A stretch of DNA of 64,000 nt from Lingula anatina. Taxonomy: Eukaryota > Brachiopoda > Lingulata > Lingulida > Lingulidae. A program made the position numbers and the translations under genes. The stretch lies in assembly GCF_001039355.2 (NCBI RefSeq), contig NW_019774180.1, positions 980,373 through 1,044,372 on the forward strand, read 5' to 3'. Numbering within the stretch: the first letter of the stretch is position 1; each line of letters opens with the position of its first letter. The notes under the pieces are model-generated. The model made no database searches. It was not told the DNA's origin and saw only the letters and a program-made list of their open reading frames with translations. Of this stretch, positions 1 to 13,900 are shown one piece after another.

Positions 1-336
1 TGCTGATTTTCGAACTTGACCTGCGTATTATGAATATTCATCAGTTCTGTAAGTTTCAAGTCAAAAGGTAAAATGGTTTTCCACTTATCGTGTTATCGGT
101 GCTGCATATATGCTGAAAAAAGTGAAAAAACAGCATAAATTCCCTAAAAGTGACCCGATCATGCTGATTTTCGAACTTGACCTCGTATTATGAATATTCA
201 TCAGTTCTGCAAGTTTCAAGTCAAAAGGTAAAATGGTTTTCCACTTATCGTGTTATCGGTAAAAGTGTACGGCGACGACGGCGACGACAGACGCAGATGA
301 TGGCTATATGTACAGACACATCTGTGTCTGTACATA
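1..336 (+). repeat. Tandem-core element with terminal hairpin (pearl/Helitron-like), left copy
   Basis: A unit beginning GCTGATTTTCGAAC starts at 2 and again at 163, a period of 161 bp. The second unit passes into a GGCGAC-type GC-rich microsatellite (about 262-290) and ends in a perfect hairpin at 307-336, with 14-bp arms (TATGTACAGACACA and its complement) and a 2-bp loop. A related copy with the same layout is at 27919-28271. Tandem cores of about 160 bp, then a microsatellite, then a 3-prime hairpin is the plan I know from bivalve 'pearl' or non-autonomous Helitron-like elements. The layout is seen; the family name is inference. The left end lies outside the window. Confidence 0.6.
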
Positions 337-1337
337 AAAAGTGTATCTATTCAAAACCCCTCTGCCATAATATTTACTGTTGTTTCTTGTGTAAAAATTC
401 TTGGACACTTTGGTGCAGTCATACCCTTTCCTTAGTTCTTCATGCAATGAACACATGCACTCAATAGGATGACTTTGGTGCACTATGTTTAAAATACAGG
501 AGTGCTAGACATTTATTTTTCTAGGGGTCTTTTTTTTCTTTTTTTTTTTTTTTTTTTGAGAAAGTTAAGCATGACATTTATCTTCTACTGTGTAGGTGTC
601 ATTATAAGTAATTTTAAGCAATTTTATCTTAATGTAGTAAAAGGTCCAACTTCTCAGGGATTCAACATTCCATGATGCAACACGAGTCCCTTTTTGGGCC
701 CCTTTATAAATGTCTCATCTCACAAGGAGGTCAAAAAATGCCCCATTAAGGCTGTTAATTCTGTGAAAAGGTTTTAAGTCCATACTTGAATTATCCAGAA
801 AAAAAATTAACGACATAAATACTGCAAAGTGTTAAAACTATAAAACTAGACAGTATATATATTTTTTATATTGCTGAAACACTTCAGAAACATGCATATT
901 AAAGAAAAAGAGTTTTTTGTACTAATTCTATTCTAAAGCTAGCCCAGTGCCTATTCTCTCATTCTACATTAGTTTTAAGTTATACAGGAATGCATTCTTG
1001 TTAAGGTTATGTTCATCAAAGAATATTCAAATAAGGAGATACAGGACATGACACAGTATCAAGGTTAAATTGTCATTACAGTGAGCTAAGAAAACTAAAT
1101 AACACAGCATAATATATTCTTTTTCTGGTGATAGGTAAGAAAAAAATAAGCAACTTTAGAGGCTTCACTACATGTTATGAAGATGTGCACACAATGATTA
1201 TTTGTTAACATCATTATTATCATAAATTTCGTAGCAGGACAACACATAATACTTAGACAATGTAACTTCTTTTCTTTGCAAATGACAAAAACAAACATTA
1301 TTCAATAACAACATGAACATGTCGTGAGTATAATTAC
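337..1337. other. Intronic DNA, no exon seen
   Basis: This is intron downstream of the last visible DMXL exon on the minus strand. It holds poly-T (about 530-557) and low-complexity AT-rich DNA. I found no acceptor-donor pair bounding a frame that looks like the DMXL C-terminal WD40 repeats, so those exons should lie to the left of position 1. Confidence 0.5.
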
Positions 1338-1455
1338 CATATCTGAGCCTGCCTGCTTCTTCTTGAAGATGTACCTAATGAAGACATCCTGCAGGTACTC
1401 AGTTCTCACCAAGTGCATCCACAGTCTCTTGGCTGGCATGGCTGAGTTCTGGGAC
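1338..1455 (-). CDS. DMXL2: DMXL exon 36 (last visible)
   Basis: 118 bp, one base in from the previous exon, leaving in phase 0. It encodes a conserved helical segment (MPAKRLWMHLVRTEYLQD, then FIRYIFKKK). The acceptor is CTAG and the donor ATG|GTAATT on the minus strand. The C-terminal WD40 exons must follow to the left of the window. Confidence 0.9.
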
Positions 1456-1924
1456 CTAGAAAAGACAATCAATACCAGAATTAATACATTATATTATATC
1501 AACAATGTTAATTATATAAAATATATAGTACATAAACAGTAGACATATATAAAACATTATATAAACAGCTTTCACCCTGAAACCAATGACAGATAATCTG
1601 CTATTTGACAACTTAGATCTGAGACATAATTATATATTGGTATGATAATCAACAAATATGTTGGCAATTTTCAATTTTTTAAAAACTGATTGGCTATAAT
1701 ATAACAGCAGAGTTATGAGGCCAAGATTTGGCGAACAATAAATATAAATAAAATAAATGGTATATTTTACAAACATGAAAATTATTTTCTGCATCAAATC
1801 AATGGTGTTTTGTTATTTCAGGTGCCTGGGTGACCCACTCCATGGGCACTGAGGTGCCCCTTAGGCTATATTAGCTCTGTTAAAGCATGTGAAATTTGAT
1901 GAGTGTGAAATATACTTACACACA

Positions 1925-1957
<33 letters not shown>

Positions 1958-4900
1958 GCCATACATACATTTATATCCAAGCTCACATTCAAGACAAAGT
2001 CTAGATACCCTATTTCATTCCTGGGTATAAAACAAATAACTCTGTGACTTCAAAAGAGGTCTTAGGTCTTGGAAAATGCAAAAATGTATGAATAAAAATC
2101 TGATTGCTGTCTTTGTTCCTGGTATTCAGAAAAAATAAAGACCTGGAATATCACTAGTACCAGAACTGTGCCATGGGATCCAATAAAAACACAAATGCCA
2201 TTGACGCATGCTTGACACTAAGCCACCATCTACACAACTATTCAAATCATGCTGAAAACAGTTAGATATGTACAAGAAAAAGAAAAAATAATAATAATAA
2301 TGTGCTGTGCCTTAAGTTAACAAAAAGTCTTTTACATGCCCCAATACCCAAAAAAGTGGAAAATAAAGAAGGGAAATAAACATCTGTGGTGATTAAGTGG
2401 GGAAAAAAAGAAAAAAAGTGAAATTATCTTTCTAAAAAAAAAAAAACTTACGAAAATGGAGTATTGTGATGATCCCATAATTTCTGGAACCTAGAAATAT
2501 TTACAACAGCATGCAATAAATACGTAGTGTGCTTTTCAAAATCTGAGGAATAAATCCATGCATCACTTGAATGTAGTGCATGTCACTTATCAAGCATCTT
2601 ATGAGAATGAGCTCATTTTGATTTTAAAGATGAGCAAAAAAGCTGCACTGGAGAAAAAGAGGCAAAAACAGATAAAATGTTATATTCAAAACTTGATTGT
2701 TCAGCCACACTGAACTGGCTATAGTTCCACATAAGATAATATTACTTCCTGAAGTATATAGACCCAGGACAATAAAATGAATGATGTTTAAATTCCGGAA
2801 CTGTCACTACCACCAAAGTATGAAAAGTCTACATAATCATTCATTTTGGAACATAAAACATTTTACAGGAACCCTTTATCAGGACAAATTTAGCATTGTT
2901 CAAGGTTTCTTAAATTCCAATTTCGAAGAGATATATGTAATGCAACTAATAGGGTGCAACAGCAAGAAGTTGTCTTTGTTTGAACCTGAAGGACAACTAT
3001 TGAGATATACATAACAAAACTGTGAACAGAGTTGTTTTATTCCTATGAACATAACACTTCTATAGCACTAGATGCATTACAACAGTAGATACTATCAACA
3101 TAAACACTTAGTTTACATCCAACATAAGAAATGAATAGAACAGTTTCCCTAACACAGTCCAATATCTATATCACAACATCCTTGCAAAAACCGCAGACCA
3201 AATACAAACATTTTTATCTTTCCCACTCTATCTCAACATATCTGGCAGAGTCACATAATACCCTACATGTCATTTTTCCCTGAAATTTTAAAACACTTCG
3301 CACCAGACTGTTCATTCCACATATCTCTAACTTATAAAATTCCCATAGGGCTATACTACAATATTCTTCCCGTTTCAAACCACTTCTTTTATACCTGCCC
3401 ATGAAAAAGGGTTTGAAAATATGCAACTGAATTTCTCGCTTATCTCTTTTCAACTAATATATAAGAATAAATACAAATGATTTTTTTGAAGGGGAAACAT
3501 TCTCATATACATTTTTTTACGTATTGATATATACAATGTATAAACATCCAACTCTTTTTTTCATCTTCATAGACATAAAGAAATACTGTGGAATGCCAAT
3601 GTTAGAGTGTGTGTGTATATATGCCCACAAGTGTGTGTACTTACACAAATGGAGTATTGTAAGGCTCTAGCATGCCTTTATACTTGAGGATGGCCGGGCC
3701 TGATGTAGGCTCCATATAACAGCCAGGGATGTAGTTATCTGGTGGTCCTCCATGCTGCACCAGTTTTCTCTTCAGTGTCAGCTGCCATCTTTCCAGTGAC
3801 TTCAAGGTGGCATGGAGGAGAGGGGAGGCTACTGGCAGGTCTGGAAGGAAACTCAGGTATGTACAATGTGACAAATGAATCAGGTCTACATGACAATGAA
3901 AGGAGTAATCTGGGTCACTGGAAGACATGCGGATACAGGTGATGGCATTAAAAAAGAAAATGTTTTTTTAATTCATCTATTAAATATTAATAATTCAATT
4001 TAAGGTTACAGCTTTTACGATGGAGCATTTGGAGAAAAAACTCTTGTTATATGACTAACAAAAATACTTCACATACCTTGCAGCTCTAGCCCTGCTATTG
4101 GCAAAAAGGTCAGGAAGGAATGGCAGGCATATTTGACCAGGGCATATCTCATCAAACACCAACTGTAGGAGTCTGGGTCCAGATGTTCCTGCATACGGGG
4201 GTCTGGCTCCCTAAAAATTGATATTGAAATACTGAATGCATTTGTGGCATACCATCATTTTAATATATGACATGATTTTGTAATATTCCACGTCCAACTA
4301 TGCTAAAAATAATGATTCAGCAGTACCAACTTACTTTTCCTTCTTAGGAGGACCAGACAAGTAAGAATCATAATCCTCCTCCTCGCTGCTGTCATCCTCA
4401 CTGGTGCTGTCCAATACATCTTCCTCGCTGTCATAGTCCACTCCAGACTCCTCACGGGCTACCATGGGCTGGAACAGGAATAAGTGCAAAATAATCACTG
4501 AGAAAGACATCATGCAGAAAGTATTTTGGTAAAGGGTATCATATTTGAAAGAAATTAAAAAAGTGTTTTGGTTTATCTACCCATCATATTAAAATAAGAG
4601 GGGAAATGTTATAATTAAAAATGAGAGAAAAAGAAGTACATCACATTATATTGAGTTTCGAGTTTGACAAAAATCACAGGTAATTTGGTATATATACATA
4701 TTAAGTACTAAACAGTACAGAAAGCATACATGTGTACATGTATCCTTTGTAATGACAATGTGTTATTTTAAAATCTTCTGTGTGTCATTTTTCTTATCTT
4801 TTCATCGTAAGAGAATAAACTGCAATAAATAAGCCATTTCCTCACACCATACACAAAAATCATTTTTCAGACATGAATCCAACATCTTTCTTACTTTTGC

Positions 4901-7900
4901 CATGAAATAATTGACCATGCTCATCTCGGGGGCCACAAACTTCTCATGATACGAGGGCTTGTTATCCTGGGGGCGCTTCTGCTCCTGCGGCCTCCCCATT
5001 ACCCGACCCATGAATTTCATCCTCTGCTTGGTGGCTTCATTTGAGTCAGGTTTTTCTTTAAGAGAGAAGACAGAGGGACAATTTAACAGTGGCATTAACT
5101 TTCTAAAAACAAGTTTATTTAGTTATCAGTATGTGAAATATGTGATTTACATATTCTGAAAAGCATGTCAAATGTAATGTGAAAAGAAAACAAAACATAT
5201 TCATAAAACGGTAATTGAAGTACAAGCTTTTATTGTGGAAACTGAACATATCAATGATTCATATCTTTGTAAAATAATCTAATATTCTTTTAAAATTCAA
5301 TTTAAAAGTTAAGTTTTCTCTTCAACAATAACCTAACAGCAATCATGTTAAGCTCATAATCTCTCTCTCTAAACAAAATAACACAAAAAATTGTTACTGA
5401 ATGAGCAACCAGTGGATTGACTTACTGAGGGAGCTTATCAAAGGACTCCCCTGTGACATAGACACCAGCTGTCTCAGCCCTCCTCCAAACAGCAGTCCCC
5501 ACATCTGCTCATTGATAGGGTGAGATATCAGCCTGTACAGTATGTTGGCCTCGTAGATAGACATGGCGTAGATGAGCAGGCTGACGTACACCGCGACCAG
5601 GGCCTCACACAACAGTATGGTCAGCTTGGGGCAGTCGATGTCCTTCTCTTTGTGCAGTAAGTTTCTGAGCTGGGTCACACCTGTGAAAGAGATGCCAGTG
5701 AGACTTGTTAATTAAAATTATTCTGTTGGTTTAAAAGACACAGTGATAACAAACATGAAATAAAATCCGATTGTGTAAAATAAATATTCAGTGAAATGAT
5801 TTAGTGACTGTCAATTGTATTAAACTGCATGATTATCACTATGAATTGATTTATAATAATTTGATTGCATGATACCAAAATAACCAATACAGCGAAGAGA
5901 GATTCTATTCCCCTGCCCCATCCCCTATTTTCACCAGCTTCTTACCTGGCCACTTGCCAGGTGAGGTGTTGGGTTTCTCCTCAGCTGCGCCAAAACTCCT
6001 GTGCCTCTTCCTGATGGCTCCAGCCATGAGATGTGTGTCTTGGTATACAACAGATGTACTGAAATACACAATTAGTATAGCTACCCTTCTCTTTATTTAA
6101 CTGGCACTTATAATGTTTGTTTGTCTTGGAACTGCTTATAAATATGAAACACTGACAAAAACATCTATACGTCATTTACAGTGGGTCTTTTAGATGTGCT
6201 TTTGAATGACACAAAAAAAGGAATCATTATTCACAATTCAGTTAGCTAGGATATTCAGTCAGGGTCTTCTCACCTTGTAAACCCCCACAGTCCTACATCC
6301 ACCTTATCTGACATGGAGATGACAAAGTTATCGCTGTCACACAGGCACTGGTATATACATGCTGACAGTGCAGCACTCAGGTTCCGTAACACAAACACTC
6401 TATCCAGCATGTTATCAATGTACGGAGGGTGCTTGAACTCGATGATTGTCTGAAGAATATCCCAGGTCATGCTCTGCAGGTGTTGGATTGGATCCGCCAT
6501 GACGGTTTTTGAGCTGGCCACGCCTGCAGATAGGAGAGGGAGGGTGGTTGGGAAAGGTAAGGGAGAGAGGAGCTGTCTCTGGACATTATCCTGGTGTAAC
6601 TCCTGAAGCAATAACGTGAGCTCCATTCTGACAGAGGCCAAACCTCCTCCCGAGGCTCCATGCAAACTGCAGTACGTGGCAAAAGTTCTTAAGAGATGTT
6701 GATGTATTTTCAGCCATTCTTTCCTCCTTTGCGCTCTCTCCAGCTTGGCCTCGAAGTTCATCTTCTCCACTTTGATCACCTCAGCTAGAGTGCTAGCAAT
6801 GCTGGGTCGACGCTCTCTGGCATGTGCTGGTGGTGAAAGTAAACTGTCAGCACTGGCACGCCGGGCAGGTGTGTAGGTGTCTTCTTCACAACTCTCTGTG
6901 TTGTCAGGCTGTGCCTCTGCTGGAAGGTTTTCAAGATAAGTAATAATACACTTTAGTTAAGCAACTTTATGTTTCTGATATTAAATGCATTTTTGAAAAT
7001 TAATGTCTAACTTTTGTGAATTATTGGCTTCTAACATTTTATAACAACTAGAAGCAATACAGATTGTCTCTGAAAGAATTACAATAATGTACCGTGTGCT
7101 ATCAATTAACAAAGCATATTATATAATTGTTCACTCTCAGAAAACCTTATCACATTACCAACAACATTGTAGATTATAATTACTTTATTTTTGGTTCTCA
7201 AAAATTTCTAGAACAGAAAAACTTAAAACACCTAAACTAGCTGGTGTTTCCATCAAGTCTGGCTGGGTTCCTGTCTCACGCTCTCCACCTCCATAATTAC
7301 ACAGGGTTTTCAAACACTCCACTTCCTTCTCCAACCAAGTGTACAAGTGACACCTCAACTGACCGCCGTCCACCTCAAACCCTGTGGCCAGAGTGGACAA
7401 ATTCTCCATCAAAATCTTCAAACAGGCGATGTATTTCAGTTGCTGTGCCATGATATCTGTTGTTGTGTGTTGGTCGCTGGTGTCGACATCACCTTCAGTT
7501 TGGTCCTCTGCCTCTGTGTCATAGTCTGCATCAGAGGACTTTTCTGTTTTTAATACAATGCCACCTTGGAAAATTAGGATAAATGACATAATAAGTATAA
7601 TTAATTAACAGTTTTGTATAACACCGATATAAAATAGTCACCTTACACAACATTTCACTTGAACTGTGTTCATAACATTTTCGCAAACCCAGAGGTGTTA
7701 TAATATCATAGCAATATGAAATATTGAAATGGTAACCTAAACCAACTTCATTTTCAAATCAACTTCAAGAAAACATATATAGATCAATTTAACAACATCT
7801 ATTAGTAAGAACACCCCAAATATACACCCATAGTGCTGATACAGCAAAAGGTAAATTTTAAAAGTATTTGACAATTTTAAGATCAGTTCATATCAGCTGT

Positions 7901-10900
7901 ATTGGTCTAACCTTCATCAGAAGAATCACTTGAGGATCCATCATCTCCATTAACTTTGAAGTCCATCTCAAGCTCATCATCAAACCTAGAAGACAATCCT
8001 TTATTCAGAGGTTGGGACCAATCAAAAGTGTCAGCTTTTTGCTGTGTCACAGGAGTTGACCAATCAAAAGCATCAGCTTTCTGCTGTGTTGTGGGGGTTG
8101 ACCAATCAAATGATGCAACAGAATTGTTTTTAGAATTAGGCAGGCTGCCAGCATCTTCAGCTATGCTGGCTAGTACTGACTGTGGTAACTCCAGGGTCCC
8201 TGTGTCTACAATAGATTTACTTCTGAATTGTTTTTTCATAAAATCCTCTTCCTCATCTTCCTCCCTTGCTATAACATCAGGTAACTTGGTAAGCACTTCT
8301 AAGGCCAGCAGTGGACATCCAGCCTTCAAATGGGTGTGAGCAGTGTGAAAGAACAGTCTTCTTTCAATAGGGGTGATAGTATCCACATATGACACATGCT
8401 TGTCTGAGACCACATCTTGTTTCCTACCATGGCTGAATCCAGACAGAAGCACAGTAGTGTGGGACTCCTGGGCTGTGGTAGCCAGGTGCTGACGTATCAA
8501 CAAGGGGTGAGTCCTTAGATAGTTATAAAAATTAAATACACTAGCTTTGGCAGCATATGACCCAACATCCTCGTCCTCTTCCACTGAGTCAATATCGTTC
8601 CTGTTAACGCCACGAAAATTTGATGACGTTTTCTGCAGGAGGGTGTTCAGAGCATTTTTGTACTCCTTCATCCTCCAGTATGCCATGCTGCGGAGGAAGG
8701 GGTCTGGGTGTACTCTATCCAGGTCAGGATTTTCTCCATTATCATCCAGTCCAAGGATCTCCCTGTAGAAGAGTTTCTTTACACTGGGAGCCATGGATTC
8801 TTCCGAGCCTAGTTCTGTTTCATGAAGGGTGGCGATCACAAAAGCCAACTGCAGGTCCTTCAGCTGGTTGATACACACCTGGAGATAAACACAGCATGTG
8901 CCACTTGAGTCTGGCAACAAGGGTACAGTGTTACATACACTTAAAAATACCAAGACTTTAATGAATTGTATCACCTGTATACATTGAAATTAAAAAGATA
9001 AGTTGGGATCTGACAAGATAATACAAGATTTTAAAGAGACTACACAAAAAAACTGAAGTGAGCCCTAGTCAGATCATAATTTGCAATCATAAATAAAAAA
9101 TATCCTTCTTTTTTTTTGTAAGATACTCTCTTTCTATTTTCAACAGACTAGACATTCTTTGAAACAAGAAAGAAAAAAAAGTAACCTCCAAAGCATCCTT
9201 CAGGGCCCCAGCTAACAAGAAGAATGCAGCAGAATGTTCGAATCTCTGTAATCCCAACAGTGCAAAGGCATTCTTAAGAGCAGCCTTCCTCCAGCGATCT
9301 TCAGAGAAATTATTCTTGAAGAAATCCACCATCTTCTTGTTGTTCACAGACCTTTAAGAAAAAGGAATGCATCAGATTGTTACATGTGCATTATACACTT
9401 GGCAAACTTCCAAATACAATCTGGTTGTCTGGATCTGGACACACTATAGGATAAAATTCCCTTTTTCAAAATGGCTGAAAATTTCAACTAAAAAGTGAAT
9501 AATTCATCATTTCATTAGAAAAACCAAAATATGTACTTGAATTTTTCATGTTCACATATTTGTTCAAAATGAAACTGATTGAGTTATCCAGAATGTAAGG
9601 GCTACCCAAATCAGAATAAGGAAAATCCATCATTTCTTTCTTCTTAGACATATAAAGCTTAATTTGGAAAATCTTTAATATATCAAATATCTATATCTAA
9701 CATAACAACAAATATTACCTGTAAAGCCCCCACACTACATTCTTCTTCTTCATGGCCAGGTAGTATATGGCAGCATCAAGAGGGTCAGACTTCTGCTGGA
9801 AGGCAGCTCTGGCAAGCTGTGCAGAATAAAATAACATCAACAAATTATATCTTATTAAAAAGTGTCTGATATGATAAATATTCAAAATATATGCTTCCAA
9901 GTCTTAACATATACAAACTATTTTTCTATAAAATAAATATCACATGCCAACAATTAGTAACAAAGGATAGTGCTAATATCTTCCATAAAATTCTATGTTG
10001 AAATATTTTAAATTACCTTTTCATGACATGTCTATGACAATCACATAGCTGATTTTATCTGTTTATTGGGTAAGAAGAACAACTATATTACTGGCAGCTC
10101 ATCAATTCTGTTCATATTGTGCAAGTAGAAGCAAATCACCTGTTCTATACATCTCCTGAGGATGGTGGTGTTGGTGAGCCACCAGCCAACTCCAAACTGC
10201 CTCAGCTCTGACCACGTTGGCTTCTCCTTCTGCATACAGGGGATCATGGCCAGAAGTTCCTGTAATAGCAACAAACAAATATAGTATATATAATATGTGA
10301 TATCCAAATTGTAGAAAGGAGTTACTTAGATGACCTAGTGGAAAACAAAATTTTCATCCTCTCCCTTAATTAACTTCATGATATCAGTACAGACTTCTTC
10401 TTCAAAATGTGCACAGTAATATACCTCTTGAGCTTCTGAATGAAAAGCCCAAATAACGTCAGCTGGAGACAGGCCTTGAGCATGCAGCATGGTTCTTGAG
10501 CGTATGGGGAGGATACGTAGCAAATACATGTGACGACGCATGGCCAGTAGGAAACGAAGACCACACTCGTCAACAGCATCTGAAATACCATAATATCAAT
10601 TCATATGAACCAATCAATATAAACTGGTGTCTTTAAATGTAATTTGTAGTAATGATTTTCCTTTAAGGCAGAATACCTGCACAGGTATGTAAGATACAAG
10701 TGAATTGTATTTTTTGCTTTGATTGTCATTATCATCATAATTATTATATTCAGTAGTTTATTTGTATATCTTTCTTCACACATCTTCTCAAAAATCCAAT
10801 TTTTTACCAGAAGAAACCAGGTATTAACTGTAAAGGGTCAGCTGTATTTCTTACCTGTGACAACAGGAGTCCCTCCAGCTGAAGCATAGCCACTGGTAGC

Positions 10901-13900
10901 AGAGCTGCCACGCAGAGATCCCACAAAACCTAAAGAACAGGTTTAATAAAGAATTTCTTAATTTGTGTTCACCAATCCGTAACTATGAAAGTGGCTTCAT
11001 TTGCTGATGGTGACTCGACAGACCAGACACCAAAATATTAGAGAAAAAAATAATTGAAACCATTAAGTTAACAAAGCAAACAATTCATGTATGCCACATA
11101 ATATTACCACAAAGGAGATCTGTTCTTTATTGCTTGCACATGAAAAAGGAATATATTGAGGTATACAAGGTTACATATGGGAAAAGTATGAAAAAAAATA
11201 ATACATGTAATATGAAATATAAAACAGATACCAGTGTCTACTTGAGCAAGTGTTATGCAAGTGTTAAGTTTGTAGAAATTTGCCACTGTGGTAACCCTAG
11301 TTTAACTATACTTACTGTGACTTTGGCTCAAATCTTTTTCACTCATCTCAGACTTCATACTGGCCACAGTATCTGCAAGGGCCAGCAGGTACATCTGGTC
11401 AAGACTGGACAGTCCAGGCAAGTGGATATGGGTCAGATGGTTGGTCAGCAGCGTGGCCTCAGCTGACCCAAAGTGATGCTGGTTGGCTTGGCTCTTTGAG
11501 CTGGATCGAATACGTACAGTGGGGCTACCGTCATGGAGCAGGTCATCTGCAAAAGGGTCGTCCCCAGACATGACGTCAGTTTTGAATAGGTCCGAGTAGT
11601 CTTGTCCTTGTAATGAAGTACCTGTAACAGAAAATATCAAATTCCATAATTCAACAATTCAAGTTATATATCCAAAGTCTGTATAAAAGTAATGTGTCAA
11701 AACCTATTTGTAGCGTAACATTAATTTATAAAAAGCTATCCAAATGTTAGAAAAAGAAGTTATAGCTTACACTATATTACTACTACTAGACATGCCCCAG
11801 AGCAGCATACCGGGTACCTCTAAAATGGCCATACATTTGCCATTAATTATATACATTTCGTGTAATTCAACTCCATACCATGAGTATCTACAGCATTTCC
11901 AGCATTATCATTCACAGCATTGTCAGCAGCTAGTAGTGCATGGAGTGGCAGGGGAGGAATGGATGTGATCTCTATGTAGTCAAGGTGGGTCTCCTCTGGT
12001 ATGGCAGGGCCCCTCTCTACCCCGGGACTGCCCACTGATATAGACCTCTGTAGTATACTGCTACTGGAGGGCTCCTCAGAATTGTCCATGGTGCCTCCTT
12101 GGGTCCCATTGCTACCACTTATACACCGAATCAGATGAGCAAGAATGGCTTTCACACGGCGCAGCTTCCCAAAGTTGAGCAACTCCAAGATTTGTTTGGG
12201 GTGATACTGTGGCAACACTGGGTTGGCCATCTTGGCTGCTTCAAACAGCCCCACATCTTGGATGAGTGTAAGGCTTGTTGTGCTGTCATTGTCGTCCATG
12301 TTGCCAATCTGCTTCATAGACAATTTCTTCATTGATAATCTATTACTCACAAAATCATTAGTACTGCTGTCTTTTTGTGTTAGTTTTCTTCCTTCAGGGA
12401 CCTTCATGGATCTTGACTCCTGTCTGTTTGGTGATGTTCCTTGCTGCAGTGCTATCAGGCTGGGCACAGAGTATGAAACTTTGAACCCAGTGGTGGACTT
12501 GATCTTAGAGAGATTAGCCGAGGTAGCAGCAGTGGTAAGGTTTTGTTCTGGTAAAGTTCTCGAATCTGCCTCGTCTGAAAACTGGCTGTGGTAGGTATTG
12601 GCTGCTATGTGATCCAGGATACCCTCCCAGGGACCTTTCCATTGGGAATACACATGCATCTCATTGTCCATGCCCACGACCAAAATCCCTTCTCTTGCCC
12701 ATGTTATGTGCATGGGAAGTGGTGGCAAACCATCTGCTGTGCTTAGTTCTATAGTACGCAACTTCATCCACCTAATCTCCTGCACATAGTTTTGCACAGT
12801 CATAGACTTGCTCTTCTGTAGTATACCTCTCCTATTAGCCTCAACCTTGGCCAATAAATCCTTCTGTGTTGCTTGTGAGATCTCACTTGACACTGGGGCG
12901 TACATCATAATCCGTGACCCTACACCGACGGTCAGAATATGAGACCCGTCCTCAGTGGACACCCAGTCTAATTGCACCAAATGTTTCTGTTTTAATATCC
13001 CGGCTTTATTTCCCTTCTCTCCTATGGATCGTTTCACACTATTGATGGTACTTAAACTGGGTATAGACATAATGCGGGTGAGACTGGAGTGAGACTGAGA
13101 GGGCGCCAACCCCAGACTTAGTTTTGTGAAATCTTCATTGGAGTTGATATGGGACAATCTCTTCTCCACGTCGTTGATGTAGCTGAGGTCTATCTCAGTT
13201 TTGGGGTCTGGTATAGGGATGTTGTTCAGTTGAATGGTGTCCTCTAGTGTCCACTCTGAGCCACCTTGATAAAAAGTATACAAATAAATAAACATGCGAA
13301 ATCTTGTGATTAGGATTTCACTGGACTTGTTGCAACAATACATACATGCTGACCATAATTTATGAATCTAAAATATTTCACATACAGTTACCAAAGTACA
13401 AATTTGGATGAGCAGAATTACTAACTAAATTTATCAAAACAATTTTAAAGGAGCAAAAGTGTAAAGAGCTTGTGAAAAATCCTGTTGTAGTTCTTTTTTC
13501 TTCAATTTGCTATTGGAAAGTAAAGAAATGCACTTCTGAATCAATAATTATCATCATTATGAATTCTATTGTTCTAACCTGTTGATTCACACTCATATAT
13601 TGCCACACAGCAGTTGATCACTTTATCCTCAGGTCTATGTGTGTGTGCTCTGACATGTCCTGTCCTGTATGCCACAGCTACACGACCACTGTATGCACAG
13701 TTCACACTAATGGGACGACCTACGTTATACAAAAACATTGATATACACCTGTGACTCTGAATCCTTTCACATTCATTTTCTGTACATAAATATTTTTATA
13801 TATAAATTTTCTGTGAGATTTCACATTCTACTGACAAAGTTATAACATGATGGTTCACCTCATGGCCTTTATGAACATGAAAAAGGTCAGGACTTAACCT

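Noticed and set aside
177..467. 96-codon plus-strand ORF with poly-Arg
   Set aside because: Runs through the GGCGAC microsatellite and hairpin of the repeat element; no coding signal.
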